Of a DNA stretch of 64,000 nt, positions 36,841 through 47,266 are shown piece by piece. The position numbers and the translations under genes were made by a program. Below the pieces are notes generated by a model, which was not told where the DNA came from, made no database searches, and was given only the letters and a program-made list of their open reading frames with translations. This DNA is from Selaginella moellendorffii (Eukaryota > Streptophyta > Lycopodiopsida > Selaginellales > Selaginellaceae): assembly GCF_000143415.4 (NCBI RefSeq), contig NW_003314265.1, positions 2,379,439-2,443,438 on the forward strand, read 5' to 3'. The stretch's first letter is position 1; each line of letters begins with the position of its first letter.

Positions 36841-37557
36841 TAATAACTCTCTTGGCTATTGGCGGATCCATGATAGCAGGATATGATGTATTGAGATGCT
36901 GGAGAGAATAGAGGCCTGGAGCCAAAAGGGCACCATGTCTCCCATGTTTCACTTGAAAGGCATGGTCTCCATCTTCCAGTGTAGTGACGGGTCCGAGACC
37001 TTCATGTCGGTTTTGAGCGCTTACAGCGATACCAGTCTGGTCGAAGAGGCAAGGAAGTATTTCACAGTGATGCGCAACAAGCATGGAATTTCTCCAGGGA
37101 AAGAGCACTACGTGTGCATGATGGATCTGCTGGGCCTCGCAACCCAGGGCAGTAAACGTGATTGAATCCATGCCTCTGGAAGACGCTGCTTGGAGTGTGT
37201 AAATGGAAGAATGTGGCCGTGAGGGAGGTGGATTTCGAGTCGTTGGTGGAGCTCGACGTGAGCAGTGCTGCGGCATATGTTCTCATGGCCAACATATACT
37301 CGAGCACAGGCAAGCTCGATGAGAGGAGCAAAGTTTTTGTGAGGATGTTGGTGAGAAAGAGGATGCGCTTAGCACAGCGAGAAGCTTGCAGTCCCTTGTG
37401 CGTTGATCAATTCCAAGCCAGGAAGTGTCATCAGTTATTTGAGAGTGTGCCAGGATTGTCAAAAAGCCACGGCAATCATCTCCAAGCTGGAGGAGTGTGT
37501 GCGAGCAGGCTCCATATTTTTAAAGATGGACAGTGCTCCTGTGGCGATTATTTCTAA
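36841..37557 (+). pseudogene. PPR protein (E-DYW tail) pseudogene
   Basis: The C-terminal end of a plant organelle RNA-editing PPR-DYW protein is recognisable across changing frames. In order: GISPGKEHYVCMMDLLG, then LLGVCKWKNVAVREVDFESL followed by AAAYVLMANIYSSTGKLDE (the E motif), then CQDCQKATAIISKLE, then RLHIFKDGQCSCGDYF at the end, where the family has a CSCGDYW finish. The N-terminal PPR repeats are absent and the central DYW zinc-binding HxE...CxxC part is collapsed. At least three frameshifts or stops break it. Editing PPR families are large in lycophytes, so a decayed copy is unsurprising. Confidence 0.82.
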
Positions 37558-37677
37558 GACACAAAACAAATTTTAGACATTTTTTTAAATTATAAATGAA
37601 GAATTAAAGACAATTAGATTTATTGAATTCTGAGCTCATGAGCTAAAAAGTGGTATCAAATGTTTTGTAATGCAATA

Positions 37678-38631
37678 TTATATCTCTTGACTTACGAATT
37701 CTGTCAGAACTTCCACAAGCTTCACTCTCTCCTGTTCTTCAGCCATGTAAAACGCATGGCCTGCATTCTCAAACACAACCTGCTGAACTGGGATGCCAAT
37801 CTCCTTCACCTTCTTTGCAAAGTCGAGCTGCCTTTCATGGAGCAAATCAGCGGTCCCAATCACAACAAGCGTCCTTGGCATATCCGCATCATTGAGAGCA
37901 TGGGGGAGCTCCACCATTGGGTTGCAGTATGGATGATCTCTATTGGCTCCATCTGGGAGTGTGTACTTCCAAAACACATCGCACAACTCAGTCGTAAGTT
38001 GGCCAGGCTTGAACTCGACGAGCTCGGGGGGAGTCCGCTCAACACCTCCAAAGAACGGCTGGATGAGAATCTGGCCAGCCAGAACCAGCGGCTTCAAATC
38101 CGAGCCACTCTTCGCTGAAGCTCGCTTCATGACATGATAAACAATATTCCCTGCAGCGCTATCGCCCACCACGAAAACCTTGGTAAAATCAGCACAGTCC
38201 GACAGCCAGGGCGCGGTAACTTCCTTCTTGGCCACTGCTTGAAGCCATTTCAGAGCGGTAAATCCGTCCTCATAAGCAACTGGCAAGCGGTGCTCTGGTG
38301 CAATCCGGTAATTCACGGAGACCACAAGTGCCCCCACCGATTTTGCAAAATCCTCGCAAAGGTGGTGGTATCCAATATCATCAGCGCTGGATTGAATGAA
38401 CCCACCTCCATGGATGAACAGGAGGATAGGCAGCTTACCAGATTCATGCTTCTGCTGGGGACAGAATACCCTCACCCATAGATTGCTTTCCTCCTCAATT
38501 GTCAGATCTTTCGAGGCCACTCCATCCACAAAATCGGGATTTGCCGGACTCGTTGGGATTGTTCCACGAGTGTATGAACCATCTTGGTGAATGACCAGAC
38601 CATCAAGCTGTAAATCCACTACACTTGCCAT
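37678..38631 (-). CDS. CXE-type carboxylesterase (alpha/beta hydrolase)
   Basis: A single-exon gene of 317 residues, normal length for plant CXE/GID1-related carboxylesterases (alpha/beta hydrolase fold-3 family). The oxyanion motif HGGG is at residues 74-77, the nucleophile S158 lies in GDSAAG, and the likely acid and base are D262 (TADLLHE) and H292 (AGHAFY). NYRIAPEHRLP at 107-117 is the usual family motif. No signal peptide is visible, so it is probably cytosolic. GID1 receptors replace the catalytic histidine; here it is kept, so an active esterase is more likely than a gibberellin receptor. Substrate unknown. It diverges from the TTI1-like gene across about 570 bp. Confidence 0.92.
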   Translation of the reverse strand: MASVVDLQLDGLVIHQDGSYTRGTIPTSPANPDFVDGVASKDLTIEEESNLWVRVFCPQQKHESGKLPILLFIHGGGFIQSSADDIGYHHLCEDFAKSVGALVVSVNYRIAPEHRLPVAYEDGFTALKWLQAVAKKEVTAPWLSDCADFTKVFVVGDSAAGNIVYHVMKRASAKSGSDLKPLVLAGQILIQPFFGGVERTPPELVEFKPGQLTTELCDVFWKYTLPDGANRDHPYCNPMVELPHALNDADMPRTLVVIGTADLLHERQLDFAKKVKEIGIPVQQVVFENAGHAFYMAEEQERVKLVEVLTEFVSQEI

Positions 38632-39202
38632 TGCTTGCCCTGTGTCTCGGTCTTTGTTCTTATATTGTGATGAGATATTGTTATTGAATGAGCCCAGCAG
38701 TCAAGGTGTTGCTTTCAGTATTCAACCCGTGTTCCTTTTGCCTTTCCATGTGTACTGACGTCCAAACACTTCTCTCTCACAAAAGATTCTTTTTTGTTGG
38801 ATATGAATGTAGAAGTCCGTATTGATGCGCTCGATGTAATCGTTAAATAAATGGATCTGGCCTCTTTCTCGCTCTCTCTGATCAGCCAGCTCCGTTACTT
38901 TTGAGCAAAAGATCTAGCCAATTCGTCTGCTTGATCCAAAAAAGCCTCTTTTCCCAGTTGATTGGTCCTAGACTGCTTTTAAAGATCAACCCTGCTCCAA
39001 GATCAAAGTTCCATAGAAGCTATCTCTCGATTTGAGAGCAAGAATGTGAGTGATCTCGTCCATTAGGGTATTGCGCAAGTGAAAATCCTGTTAAGTAATA
39101 GTATGATAATAATTTATCGCAAAACCGGGGCATTTTTACAAAATCGTTAGCACCTTGGGCATAGGGTTTAAGTTTTTCTCTGTATAAACCCTAAAAATGT
39201 GA
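38632..39202. promoter_or_regulatory. Divergent intergenic region, CXE / TTI1-like
   Basis: It separates two divergent genes and must hold both promoters. A TATA-like TATATTG lies at about 38660 close to the CXE start. A CT-rich run (TCTTTCTCGCTCTCTCTGAT at about 38864-38883) is a possible GAGA-type element. CCCTAAAAATG immediately precedes the TTI1-like start codon. No coding sequence seen. Confidence 0.4.
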
Positions 39203-42200
39203 ATGATGGCCTCTTCGGCGCTCCGGCCTCTGTGCACGAAGCTCCTGGAGCTTCCCACCGCGGGCATCGAGGCGCAGGGCCAGGCGATCGAGGCGGCAGA
39301 GGCCCTCGAGAAGATTTTGGAGGCGCTCCCGGCATCGGCTCTCCAGAGCTGCTACCAGTAAGCAAAGTGAAAATCCCCCCCTCTCTCTCTCTCTCCCTCA
39401 TTCTGGGATGAATCGTCAGGTGTGCGCTCTTCCCACTGCTGCTCCTCATCGACGCGGCCGTGGTGCTGCGAGCCAAGGGCGTGGCGGTGCGATCCAAGCC
39501 CGTGATCGTGAGCGACAGATTGGCGGAGAGAGTTGCTGCGTGTTTGGAGATTCTGCTGCGGAAATGCCCCGTCCAAGACATCCAGGAGATGGCGACGCTG
39601 CTGCGGAAACTCGTCGGCGCGGCCATGCTCAAGCCCGACGAGGCGTCGGAAGAATTCCGCCACGGGGTTGTCAAATGCCTGGCTTCCATGTTCCAGCATT
39701 TGCCTCCTCAGGGAGATGTCGCGGAGAGAATGCGGTCGGAGGAGATGGCCGCCGCCATCGGCCATTTGTTCTCGGTCTTACTCCAGGTATTTTTGTGTGG
39801 TTTTTCTCTCGAGTGTGACTAGATCCTTCTTGCAGATCTCTCATGCCGAGGCTGCAAGAGCTGGCGTGGGGAGTGCATCAATACGAGCCGACTCTCTTGC
39901 AACGCTTAGAATCGTCGTGACGAAGGTGATTCAAGTTCTTCCTTTTCTTCTCTTGGTGAATAGAGTTCTTCCAGGTTGCATCGCCCGATGCTCTCGCGTT
40001 TTTTCTTCCCGGTGTTGCCAGCGGGCTTGGAAAAGTGATCAAGGGTGCAGTTGTGAGCAACGGGAGGTCGGGTTTTGTTTCCGCCGCGCAGTTCTATTCC
40101 GTTGGAGCAGCTGCCAGCAGCCGGTCGTTGAGTGAGGCGATCCTGGGGATTGCCGAGTTGCTCGTTCTCGTGCTTGCGGATTCCCGGAATTTAGTAACTG
40201 CAGACATCGCCACTCCTCGCATTCAGGACCAGGAAGCTTTGGGAGCTTTGCAAAAGCTGTCGAAGAAGGCGGTACATGAAACTCGACGTGATGAGCATCA
40301 GCTTGAGGTGGCAGACACGAGCATGGAGGATCGAAAGGTCATGCGCGTAGAGTGCAACGAAAGGTGGCTTGCCGACACAGTATCTCATATCGACAAGTTG
40401 TTACAGGATGTTCTTCCCTTGGTACGTTTGAAACTTCCTCCTTTTCTTTTTGCAGTTCAAGCTTCTTGACATGGTTTCAGCTTTGTGCTCACCCGGTCGC
40501 AGCTGTACGTAAAGCGGTCGTGGAAGCTACCGGGCAAATAATTGGATCTTGCCAGAAGACCTTGGAAGTCTGCATGCCATTGCTTTTGGTAAGATCAATA
40601 TTTGCTAGCGATCGTTGTTGGGGAATGACTGATGTATGTCAGGAAACTCTGCTGCTCTTTGCTTGCGGTGATTCAAGCTCCGTTTCGGCCACTGCAAGTC
40701 ACCATCTCTCATTCCTCGCACATTCCGGAAGTCACTCCAAACTAAAATCGGCTTTCACTGCTGTTCTCAACAGGTTTGAAAGTCAAGTACTGAGATAAAG
40801 CCTAACAGTTGATGATCCAGGCTTTTGGAGGATCTGCCTAAAGTTGTTATTTCAGCAGATGAAGTTTCTGCATTGCATCATGCGCGACGACTAGCAGCCG
40901 CAATGTATTACTCAGGCCCCAGAGCTGTCTTTACGTCGCTGTTTCAATCTCCGGTAAGCCTGAATTCTTTTGAGTATCTTTTGCAATTGAAGGCTGACGG
41001 ACGTTTCAGGCTTGTGTTTCGCGGTTCATCACTATTATGACACAATCTCTAAGTCTTCCTTCAACGTTTGCATCGTCCGGCTACATTGAATCCGGAGGCT
41101 ACAAGTTTCGAGAGATTTCACTTCCGCATGGAGCGAGTCTTGAGGCTGAAGTGGCAAATGATCAATTGCCTCGGACAGCTCCTTGGTTTACGCAGGCTGG
41201 AAAAGTGAAGCTGTATGATGCACTGGCAAGCACTCTGAGGCTTGCTGGATTCTCGAGCTTGAGAGGTTCTGTCGACAAACCAAGTTTAGCGGACTTGCTA
41301 CTACTCCTCCAGTCGTCTATCCGTGATTGTGCATCGGAAAGTGGAGCTGACAAGGGTGGCCAGCTTCGACGCTCTGCTGCCGCTGCAGCTTGCGCATTGA
41401 ACGAGATTATCTACGGAGCATCTGGAACTTGGCTGGACAGGAATAATCTCTTCGGAAGTAAAGACTCCAATGAATGGGATCCGCTGCCGAAGGCAGACTT
41501 TCTTTCACATGTCCGTGACGCCATTGGCGACGTCCTTCACGATTACATGGTGTCAGAATTGTGGGATCTTCCAGTTGATTCTCAAGGAAGTGACGAGAGT
41601 GATCTGCCTATCCTCGAAGACAATGCAACACTTCAACAGGTTTGTGTATTTCTTGCATGATCGTCTCATAAAAGTTTTACAGGTGCTTATTGAAGGTGTT
41701 GGAATTTTCGGAATGACTTTGGGAAGCTCGTTCGAAACCAGCGGCTACTTGGGCTTGGTGATTTATCCCCTACTGGAGAAGCTGGGCTGTAGCCGATATT
41801 CGATCGCCCACGCAGCGAGCATTTCGTTACGTGGAATTTCCCATCACTCCGGTTATGTTTCTGTAAGTTATGCTTCTGCTTACAAATTGTGGATAATAAC
41901 TCGTTTTTTTCGTTTCTAGGTGCAAAAACTGGTAGTGGCAAATTTGGATCATGTGGTGGATTCGTTGTGTCGGCAACTGAGGCACATATCAATGTATCCT
42001 CATGCGCCTGAGTTTTTGACCGCTATATTACAACAAACCGGAGCTGCAGCCGACCTGCTTCCTCTCCTCGAAGAACCAGTAAGCGATCTGAAGTCTCAAC
42101 TTGTTTAAACTCTCCCTGGTTTAGATGCGAGGTCTTCTCCAGGAACTGGAAATACCTGGCAGGCACCACCATCCTTTCCTTACGGTTCCAATCCTGAAGG

Positions 42201-43535
42201 TAATGGTGTATGAAATCGTCATCAACTAGCTAATCACATTGATAACAGGCACTGCGAGAAATAACTAGAGCTGCTAGGCATGAAAGCTTTGAACTAGCGT
42301 CGAGTGGTGGGTATGGTGTTTTACTGTATTCGTTTCTGACCGAAGCTACCTTTCAGATTTGCCATCATCTATGGATGAAGGGGAGCAGAACATTCAGAAG
42401 TTGCTGCAGCATAAAAGATGCCACCATTCAGTTTTGACGGTGGCATCTTCGTGCATTGTGTCTTCGGCTCCGCTACTTGCCTCAAAAAATATCCCCGCGA
42501 GGATTCTTGCACTTGACATAATAGAGGTTGGTATTGAACAGAGTGTACGCAAATGTTAATGAGCCGTGATGTTGTTACAGGATGGTGTTGCAGCGCTGTC
42601 TAAGATCGAAGCCGCTTATAAAGCTAGCAACTTGAGATGGCAAGAAGCCATGCAAGCTTTCGAAAGATCCCAAGGCAACTTGGATTATGAAACACCGGAC
42701 AGGGACCCCAACGACGGGAACAAGCTTCTTCCTACCATTCACCAGATCTGGCCTCACGTAGTATGCTGCTTGAGGAGTGAACACCCAGCGGTAAGCTAGC
42801 TTAAGTGCTACTGTCTTTTTCCAGTTTGCAGACAAGTTTTCCTTCGCAGGTTCTCGTAAGATGTTTGAGTGCCATAGCATTTGTTGCGCGTGAATGCGGT
42901 GGATCTTTTCTAGCTCGTCGCCTGCAAAAGGACGTCCTGCCTTTGCTTCTACGGCTTCTTCAAGACGGTCCGGTAACTGGAGGCCGGGTCGGTCTCGACC
43001 AGCTTATAGCGCAGCCTGCCACTCGAGCTCTTGCCACCAGGGAGTCTCCAGGAACAGTTCGTAAAGTCCAAGAAGCAGCGCTCAAGTGCATCAAAGCTAT
43101 AAGCGGGGACAAGAAGAGTGCTCCAGCCTTGGATGCAATCTTTGAGACGGTTGCCGGGGCGGTGGTGAGCTTAGCTTGCAGTCAGTGGGAGCTGAAAGAG
43201 CTAGCCGCGGAGGCAGCGAGTGCTCTATCAAGCAGCGATCCAGATCTCGTGTGGATCCTGGCAGCGGACTTGGCTTATGAAAGCGGCGAGGCGGTGGCTC
43301 CTGCGTCTCCGTGTCTTCCAAGCTGCTCGGAGATACTCCCGCCGCTCACGTCAGACACCGAGGCCTTGTGCTCGCAGTACGCGGGACGGGACTTTCGGCT
43401 CCAGCACAAGCTCGACCGCAGGTGTGCGTACGAGCTTCTTTGCAAACTGGAAAGCTCGACTTCGTTCGCTAAGGTAACGGTTTTTTGCTTTTGTTCTTGC
43501 TGGTTTTTTATCTATCTTCTCGGTAGAAGCAATGA
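39203..43535 (+). CDS. TTI1: TTI1-like (TELO2-interacting protein 1), 16 exons
   Basis: HEAT/ARM-type scaffold of the TTT (TELO2-TTI1-TTI2) complex, which helps mature PIKK kinases such as TOR, ATM and ATR. From ATG 39203 I join exons 39203-39357, 39420-39786, 39836-39925, 39975-40421, 40481-40588, 40643-40773, 40821-40953, 41010-41639, 41683-41862, 41920-42078, 42125-42199, 42249-42306, 42357-42526, 42581-42790, 42850-43473 and 43527-43535. All have GT-AG borders and phases agree, giving 1181 residues, the right size for TTI1. Family-like stretches: CALFPLLLLIDAAVVLRAKG near the start, RKAVVEATGQIIGSC and LLEDLPKVV in the middle. Introns are only 43-62 bp. The last exon (Lys-Gln-stop) is the least certain. 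Family assignment rests on recall of the plant N-terminus and architecture. Confidence 0.83.
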
Positions 43536-43672
43536 GGAACTGGCTGGGGCTGTAGATCTTCGAAACTTTGTAACTCCTGCTTGTGCGTACATTTCTTTGC
43601 TTTTGTTCCTGGTTTATGATAATCGTCTCGGTAGAAGCATATACAGCTTCCAAACTTTGTAACTCTCGAGCT
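43474..43672 (+). repeat. Imperfect tandem duplication at the TTI1-like 3' end
   Basis: TTTGCTTTTGTTCTTGCTGG...CTCGGTAGAAGCA...CGAAACTTTGTAACTC (about 43486-43576) recurs as TTTGCTTTTGTTCCTGGTTT...CTCGGTAGAAGCA...CCAAACTTTGTAACTC (about 43600-43667). The duplication carries the last intron's acceptor, so two acceptor-like GGTAG sites exist 114 bp apart. Confidence 0.75.
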
Positions 43673-43773
43673 CTTGGAGATAGATTCCTGGACAAAACTT
43701 ATAGCATACACTCTTTCATCAAAAGCTCTGCTAGAGCTTCCACAACTCTAAGAAAAGAAAAAAAGTGGCTACC

Positions 43774-44685
43774 TTACATCCGCGGAGGAGGTGGTGGCAT
43801 CCACGCCTGGTGCGGTGGCGGCGCCCCCGGCGACGGGAACCACTGCCCCTGCGGCGGTGGCGGCGCCGCTACCACCGCCGGCGCGGGCGGCGCCGCCTGC
43901 GCGTGGTGGTGGTGGTGCGACCAGTCGTGCTGCTGGGGGGGCGGCGGCGGCATCACCGTGTACGGCACCCCGCTACCGTAACCATGGTAGTACCCCCCGG
44001 TGGCGGCGGAGGCCTCGGGCGGCGGCAGCGGCGGCTGGAACTTGGGGATGATGTGCGGCTTCCGGTCGGGGTTCTTGGCGGCGATCTCGCGCTCCGCGGG
44101 CGACCCGTGCAGCTCGCCGCTGTCCTTCTTGCGCGCGTACGACACGCTCACCTGCTGGTTCTCGATGAACTGCTTGTCCATGCTCTCGATGGCCAGGTCC
44201 GACGCCTCGAAGCAGTCGTAGTGCACGAAGCCATAGCCGGGCCGCGTCTGGTCGTCCGAGTGGACGACGCTCGAGTAGACGACGCGGCCGAAGCCGCTGA
44301 AGATGGATCCCAGGAGATAGTTGTCCACGGTCCGGCTGAGGTTGCCCACGAAGAGATTGGCGCCAACGTTCTCGTCCTTGTGCGAGGCCTTGCTCATCCG
44401 GATGCACCGCCCGTAGAGGCGGCAGTTGTTGAGGATCTTGACGGCGTAGTCCACCGCCGTCTCGTTGGCCAGCTCCACGAAGCCGTAGCCCGAGTGCGCG
44501 GTGGTAATCTTGTCGCGCGGGATGTAGACGCTCTGGACGCGAGCCACCTGCGTGAAGAGCTCCCACAGGATGTCCTCGGTTACCTGGGGATCCAGGTTGC
44601 CCACGTACGCGGTCGCGTCCTGGTTGTGCTCCTTGGCGTGCTGGGACAGGAGATTGGCGCCCGCGCCGGCCACGACCTTGGTCAT
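43774..44685 (-). CDS. SF3B4: Splicing factor SF3B4 (SAP49), U2 snRNP
   Basis: Intronless, 303 residues. Subunit 4 of the SF3b complex, which holds U2 snRNP on the branch region in the nucleus. RRM1 (about 24-100) has RNP2 AYVGNL (26-31) and RNP1 GYGFVEL (66-72). RRM2 (about 110-187) has LFVGNL (111-116) and GYGFVHY (150-156). A conserved KKDSGELHGSPAEREIAAKNP follows, then a Pro/His/Gly-rich tail (215-303). This is shorter than the human protein, whose Pro-rich tail is longer. The tail is GC-rich and gives spurious plus-strand frames. It is head to head with DGAT1 across 277 bp. Confidence 0.95.
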   Translation of the reverse strand: MTKVVAGAGANLLSQHAKEHNQDATAYVGNLDPQVTEDILWELFTQVARVQSVYIPRDKITTAHSGYGFVELANETAVDYAVKILNNCRLYGRCIRMSKASHKDENVGANLFVGNLSRTVDNYLLGSIFSGFGRVVYSSVVHSDDQTRPGYGFVHYDCFEASDLAIESMDKQFIENQQVSVSYARKKDSGELHGSPAEREIAAKNPDRKPHIIPKFQPPLPPPEASAATGGYYHGYGSGVPYTVMPPPPPQQHDWSHHHHHAQAAPPAPAVVAAPPPPQGQWFPSPGAPPPHQAWMPPPPPRM

Positions 44686-44962
44686 TCTCGCCCCTTCTTC
44701 CTACCCAAGAACCCTAAAAGTTGAGATTTCCTAATGCCCAAGAGCCCTAACTCTCCCCTGCCCAAGAACCCTAAAGTTGGGAATTTCTAGGGTTCCTCTA
44801 TGTCCAGCTTTCAGGAGGAAGCCCGGAGCGCCAGGGCATGAGAATTTACTGCGCCTGCGCCTCCCCGCTCCTTGCTGGATCCGCCGATCCCTCCGCGCAG
44901 GTACATTTGTTCTCGCCGCCGCTTGGATTCTCCTCCTCCTCCTCCTTTTCCTCGCGGCGGCC
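44686..44962. promoter_or_regulatory. Bidirectional promoter, SF3B4 / DGAT1, with duplicated telo-box
   Basis: 277 bp between the two ATGs. CCCAAGAACCCTAAAAGTTG (44704-44723) recurs as CCCAAGAACCCTAAAGTTGG (44761-44780), a 57-bp spaced duplication. Each copy carries a telo-box-like AACCCTAA. A third copy in the opposite sense, CTAGGGTT, lies at 44787-44794. Telo-boxes are common in promoters of housekeeping and translation-related plant genes. No TATA box seen. Confidence 0.6.
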
Positions 44963-46249
44963 ATGCAAGCCATGCGGCCCTCGCTCCCGGCGCACCGGCG
45001 GAGCAAGGAGAGCCCGCTCAGCTCCGACGCCATCTTCACGCAGAGCCACGCCGGCCTCTTCAACCTCTGCATCGTCGTGCTGGTGGCGGTGAACAGCCGG
45101 CTCATCATCGAGAATCTCATGAAGTATGGCCTCCTCATCCAGGCCGAGGTCCTCTTCAGCTCCAAGTCGCTCAAGGACTGGCCGCTCCTCATGTGTGGCC
45201 TCTCGCTGCTGATCTTCCCCCTCGCCGCCTATGTCATCGAGAAGATCAAGGCCCGCCGCCCCGCCACCGCCGTGGCGCCGCTCCACTTGATCAACCTCGC
45301 CGCCGCGCTGCTCTACCCGATCTACGTGATCGAGATGTTCCAGTCGGATCTCCTCTCGGGGCTGGTTCTCATGCTCATCGCCGTCACCGGCTGGCTCAAG
45401 CTCGTCTCCTACGCGCACACCAACGCCGACATCCGCGCGGTGAAGAAGGACGGTGGCAAGATCGAGCTCCCCGCCGAGGCGCCGGCGATCGACTACCCGG
45501 ACAACATCTCGCTCAAGAACATCGCCTACTTCATGGCAGCGCCGACGCTGTGCTACCAGCTGAGCTACCCGCGCTCGCCGCGGATTAGAACCGGGTGGGT
45601 GCTCCGGCAGCTGGGCAAGTGGATCGTCTTCAACGGATTCATGGGCTTCATCATCGGGCAGTACATGAATCCGATCATCCGGAACTCGACGCACCCGCTC
45701 AAGGGGAACTACCTCTACGCGATCGAGCGCGTGCTCAAGCTGTCCATCCCCACGCTCTACGTCTGGCTCGGCTTCTTCTACTGCTTCTTCCACCTGTGGC
45801 TCAACATCGTGGCGGAGATCCTGTGCTTCGGCGACCGCGAGTTCTACAAGGACTGGTGGAACGCCAAGTCGGTGGACGAGTACTGGCGGCTGTGGAACAT
45901 GCCCGTCCACCGCTGGCTCGTCCGCCACGTCTACTTCCCGTGCCTCCGGCTGGGCCTCCACAAGCAGTTCGCCATTTTGGTGGTGTTCGTCATCTCCGGG
46001 ATCTTTCACGAGATTTGCATCGCGGTGCCGTGCCACATGCTGCGGGGCTGGGCGTTTCTGGGGATCATGTTCCAGGTGCCGCTGGTTCTGGTGACCAACG
46101 TCCTCCAGCGCAAGTTCCAGAGCTCCATGGTCGGCAACATGATCTTCTGGTTCTTCTTTTGCATCGTCGGGCAGCCGATGTGCGTGCTGCTCTACTATCA
46201 CGACGTTGTCAACAGGCAGCAGCTCCAGCTAGCTGGGCGGTCCAAATAA
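44963..46249 (+). CDS. DGAT1: Diacylglycerol O-acyltransferase 1, intronless
   Basis: Final step of triacylglycerol synthesis in the endoplasmic reticulum: acyl-CoA plus diacylglycerol. Member of the MBOAT family. From ATG 44963 it has 428 residues, shorter than angiosperm DGAT1 (about 500) because the disordered N-terminus is brief. It begins near the conserved KESPLSSDAIFTQSHAGLFN (15-34) and continues NLCIVVLVAVNSRLIIENLM (34-53), FYKDWWNA (294-301), the likely catalytic H349 in FVISGIFHEI, and YYHDVVNRQ (411-419). Several membrane segments are visible. An upstream in-frame extension to 44777 lacks an ATG and is probably not coding. Angiosperm DGAT1 genes have many introns; this copy has none, which hints at retroposition or lineage-specific intron loss. 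GC is high. Confidence 0.93.
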   Translation: MQAMRPSLPAHRRSKESPLSSDAIFTQSHAGLFNLCIVVLVAVNSRLIIENLMKYGLLIQAEVLFSSKSLKDWPLLMCGLSLLIFPLAAYVIEKIKARRPATAVAPLHLINLAAALLYPIYVIEMFQSDLLSGLVLMLIAVTGWLKLVSYAHTNADIRAVKKDGGKIELPAEAPAIDYPDNISLKNIAYFMAAPTLCYQLSYPRSPRIRTGWVLRQLGKWIVFNGFMGFIIGQYMNPIIRNSTHPLKGNYLYAIERVLKLSIPTLYVWLGFFYCFFHLWLNIVAEILCFGDREFYKDWWNAKSVDEYWRLWNMPVHRWLVRHVYFPCLRLGLHKQFAILVVFVISGIFHEICIAVPCHMLRGWAFLGIMFQVPLVLVTNVLQRKFQSSMVGNMIFWFFFCIVGQPMCVLLYYHDVVNRQQLQLAGRSK

Positions 46250-47266
46250 TCCTTGGTGATATGTCATAGTTATGTCATAGCAAGGCCCCATGGTAGCAGC
46301 GAAATAATGATTAATCTACCTAAGATATATTCTTCCTGGATCGACGCAATCTTTTTTGTTGATCTTTAGTCCGAGGCAGCCGTCCTGGAGATGATAAGAC
46401 ACCTGAGGGACACGTAAGGTTTGGTAGGACTAGTAACCTTTGGAAACAAAGTCCTATGTCTCTCATGTCACCACAGGACTGTCTGTCACCATAGCGCATA
46501 AGAAAGGTTTGGAAAAACAAACCACGAATCGTCAAAGGAAGAGTGATCACGCACGAAAGCATTATGAGTAGCGACCTGTCCAACCATGGCTGGCTCTTTC
46601 GCTTTTGCGCATTGGAACTTTAAGACCTCCGAGCCCACAAGTTTCATTTTTATGTGGCGGCACAGTTGCCCATGTTTTTTTGGGGATCCAACAGCGTAGC
46701 GTTTGTCCCAGCTCGAGGTGGTGCACGAGGACAGGGTGAACTCGCTTGTCAAGGAGCATTAATTCGTAGACGAGGAGCCTGTGATCTCCGCCAATGAGGT
46801 TCTCGGCCTTTCTCAAGTTCAAGTCGTGAGTATCTTCGTTCTGTTTCTTCCATTGTCAAAGCTCGCGCTCATCAAGTGTTTCTTACAGTTGCCAATATGA
46901 AGGTTGAGATCTTGCGTTGAGACACTATAAAAAGTATAAACTATTATGTATTTATGTACTGATGTGTGTGTGCGCTTCTTAATAAAAAAGAATTTGATGA
47001 CATTCATGATCTCGAACTCAAACTGGCTACATATATACATATTAACCCCCAGGAGACGGCATAAAATTTAACAGTGACTTTGTCTAGAGAAACTCTTGGA
47101 TTTCCGAAATGGTAAAAAGGCTGTGAACTTAAAGGAAAATTCAACATTTTCCATTGTTTATTTGCTTTGGAAACAACAAAGAAAGCTGCAATGCAGCTGG
47201 AAGGAAAGAGTACTGGACTTATATAAACAAAGTTTAGCAGGAAGTCAGCAAGCAAACAACGCAAGC
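46250..47266. other. Intergenic with a possible receptor-kinase scrap
   Basis: No intact gene. On the minus strand at 46822-46700 the residues NLRKAENLIGGDHRLLVYELM resemble the kinase hinge pattern HRLLVYEFM of receptor-like kinases, after which the frame breaks down. This may be a decayed kinase fragment. The rest (46830-47260) shows nothing recognisable. Confidence 0.35.

Noticed and set aside
43765-44724. 319-residue plus-strand frame over SF3B4
   Set aside because: Shadow of the GC-rich SF3B4 gene; contains no recognisable domain.
44777-44962. Upstream in-frame extension of DGAT1
   Set aside because: Begins at TTG with no ATG, and conserved DGAT1 sequence starts only after ATG 44963.
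44846-46201. 451-residue frame antisense to DGAT1
   Set aside because: GC-rich shadow frame of low complexity (Glu/His/Val/Arg-rich) opposite a conserved gene.
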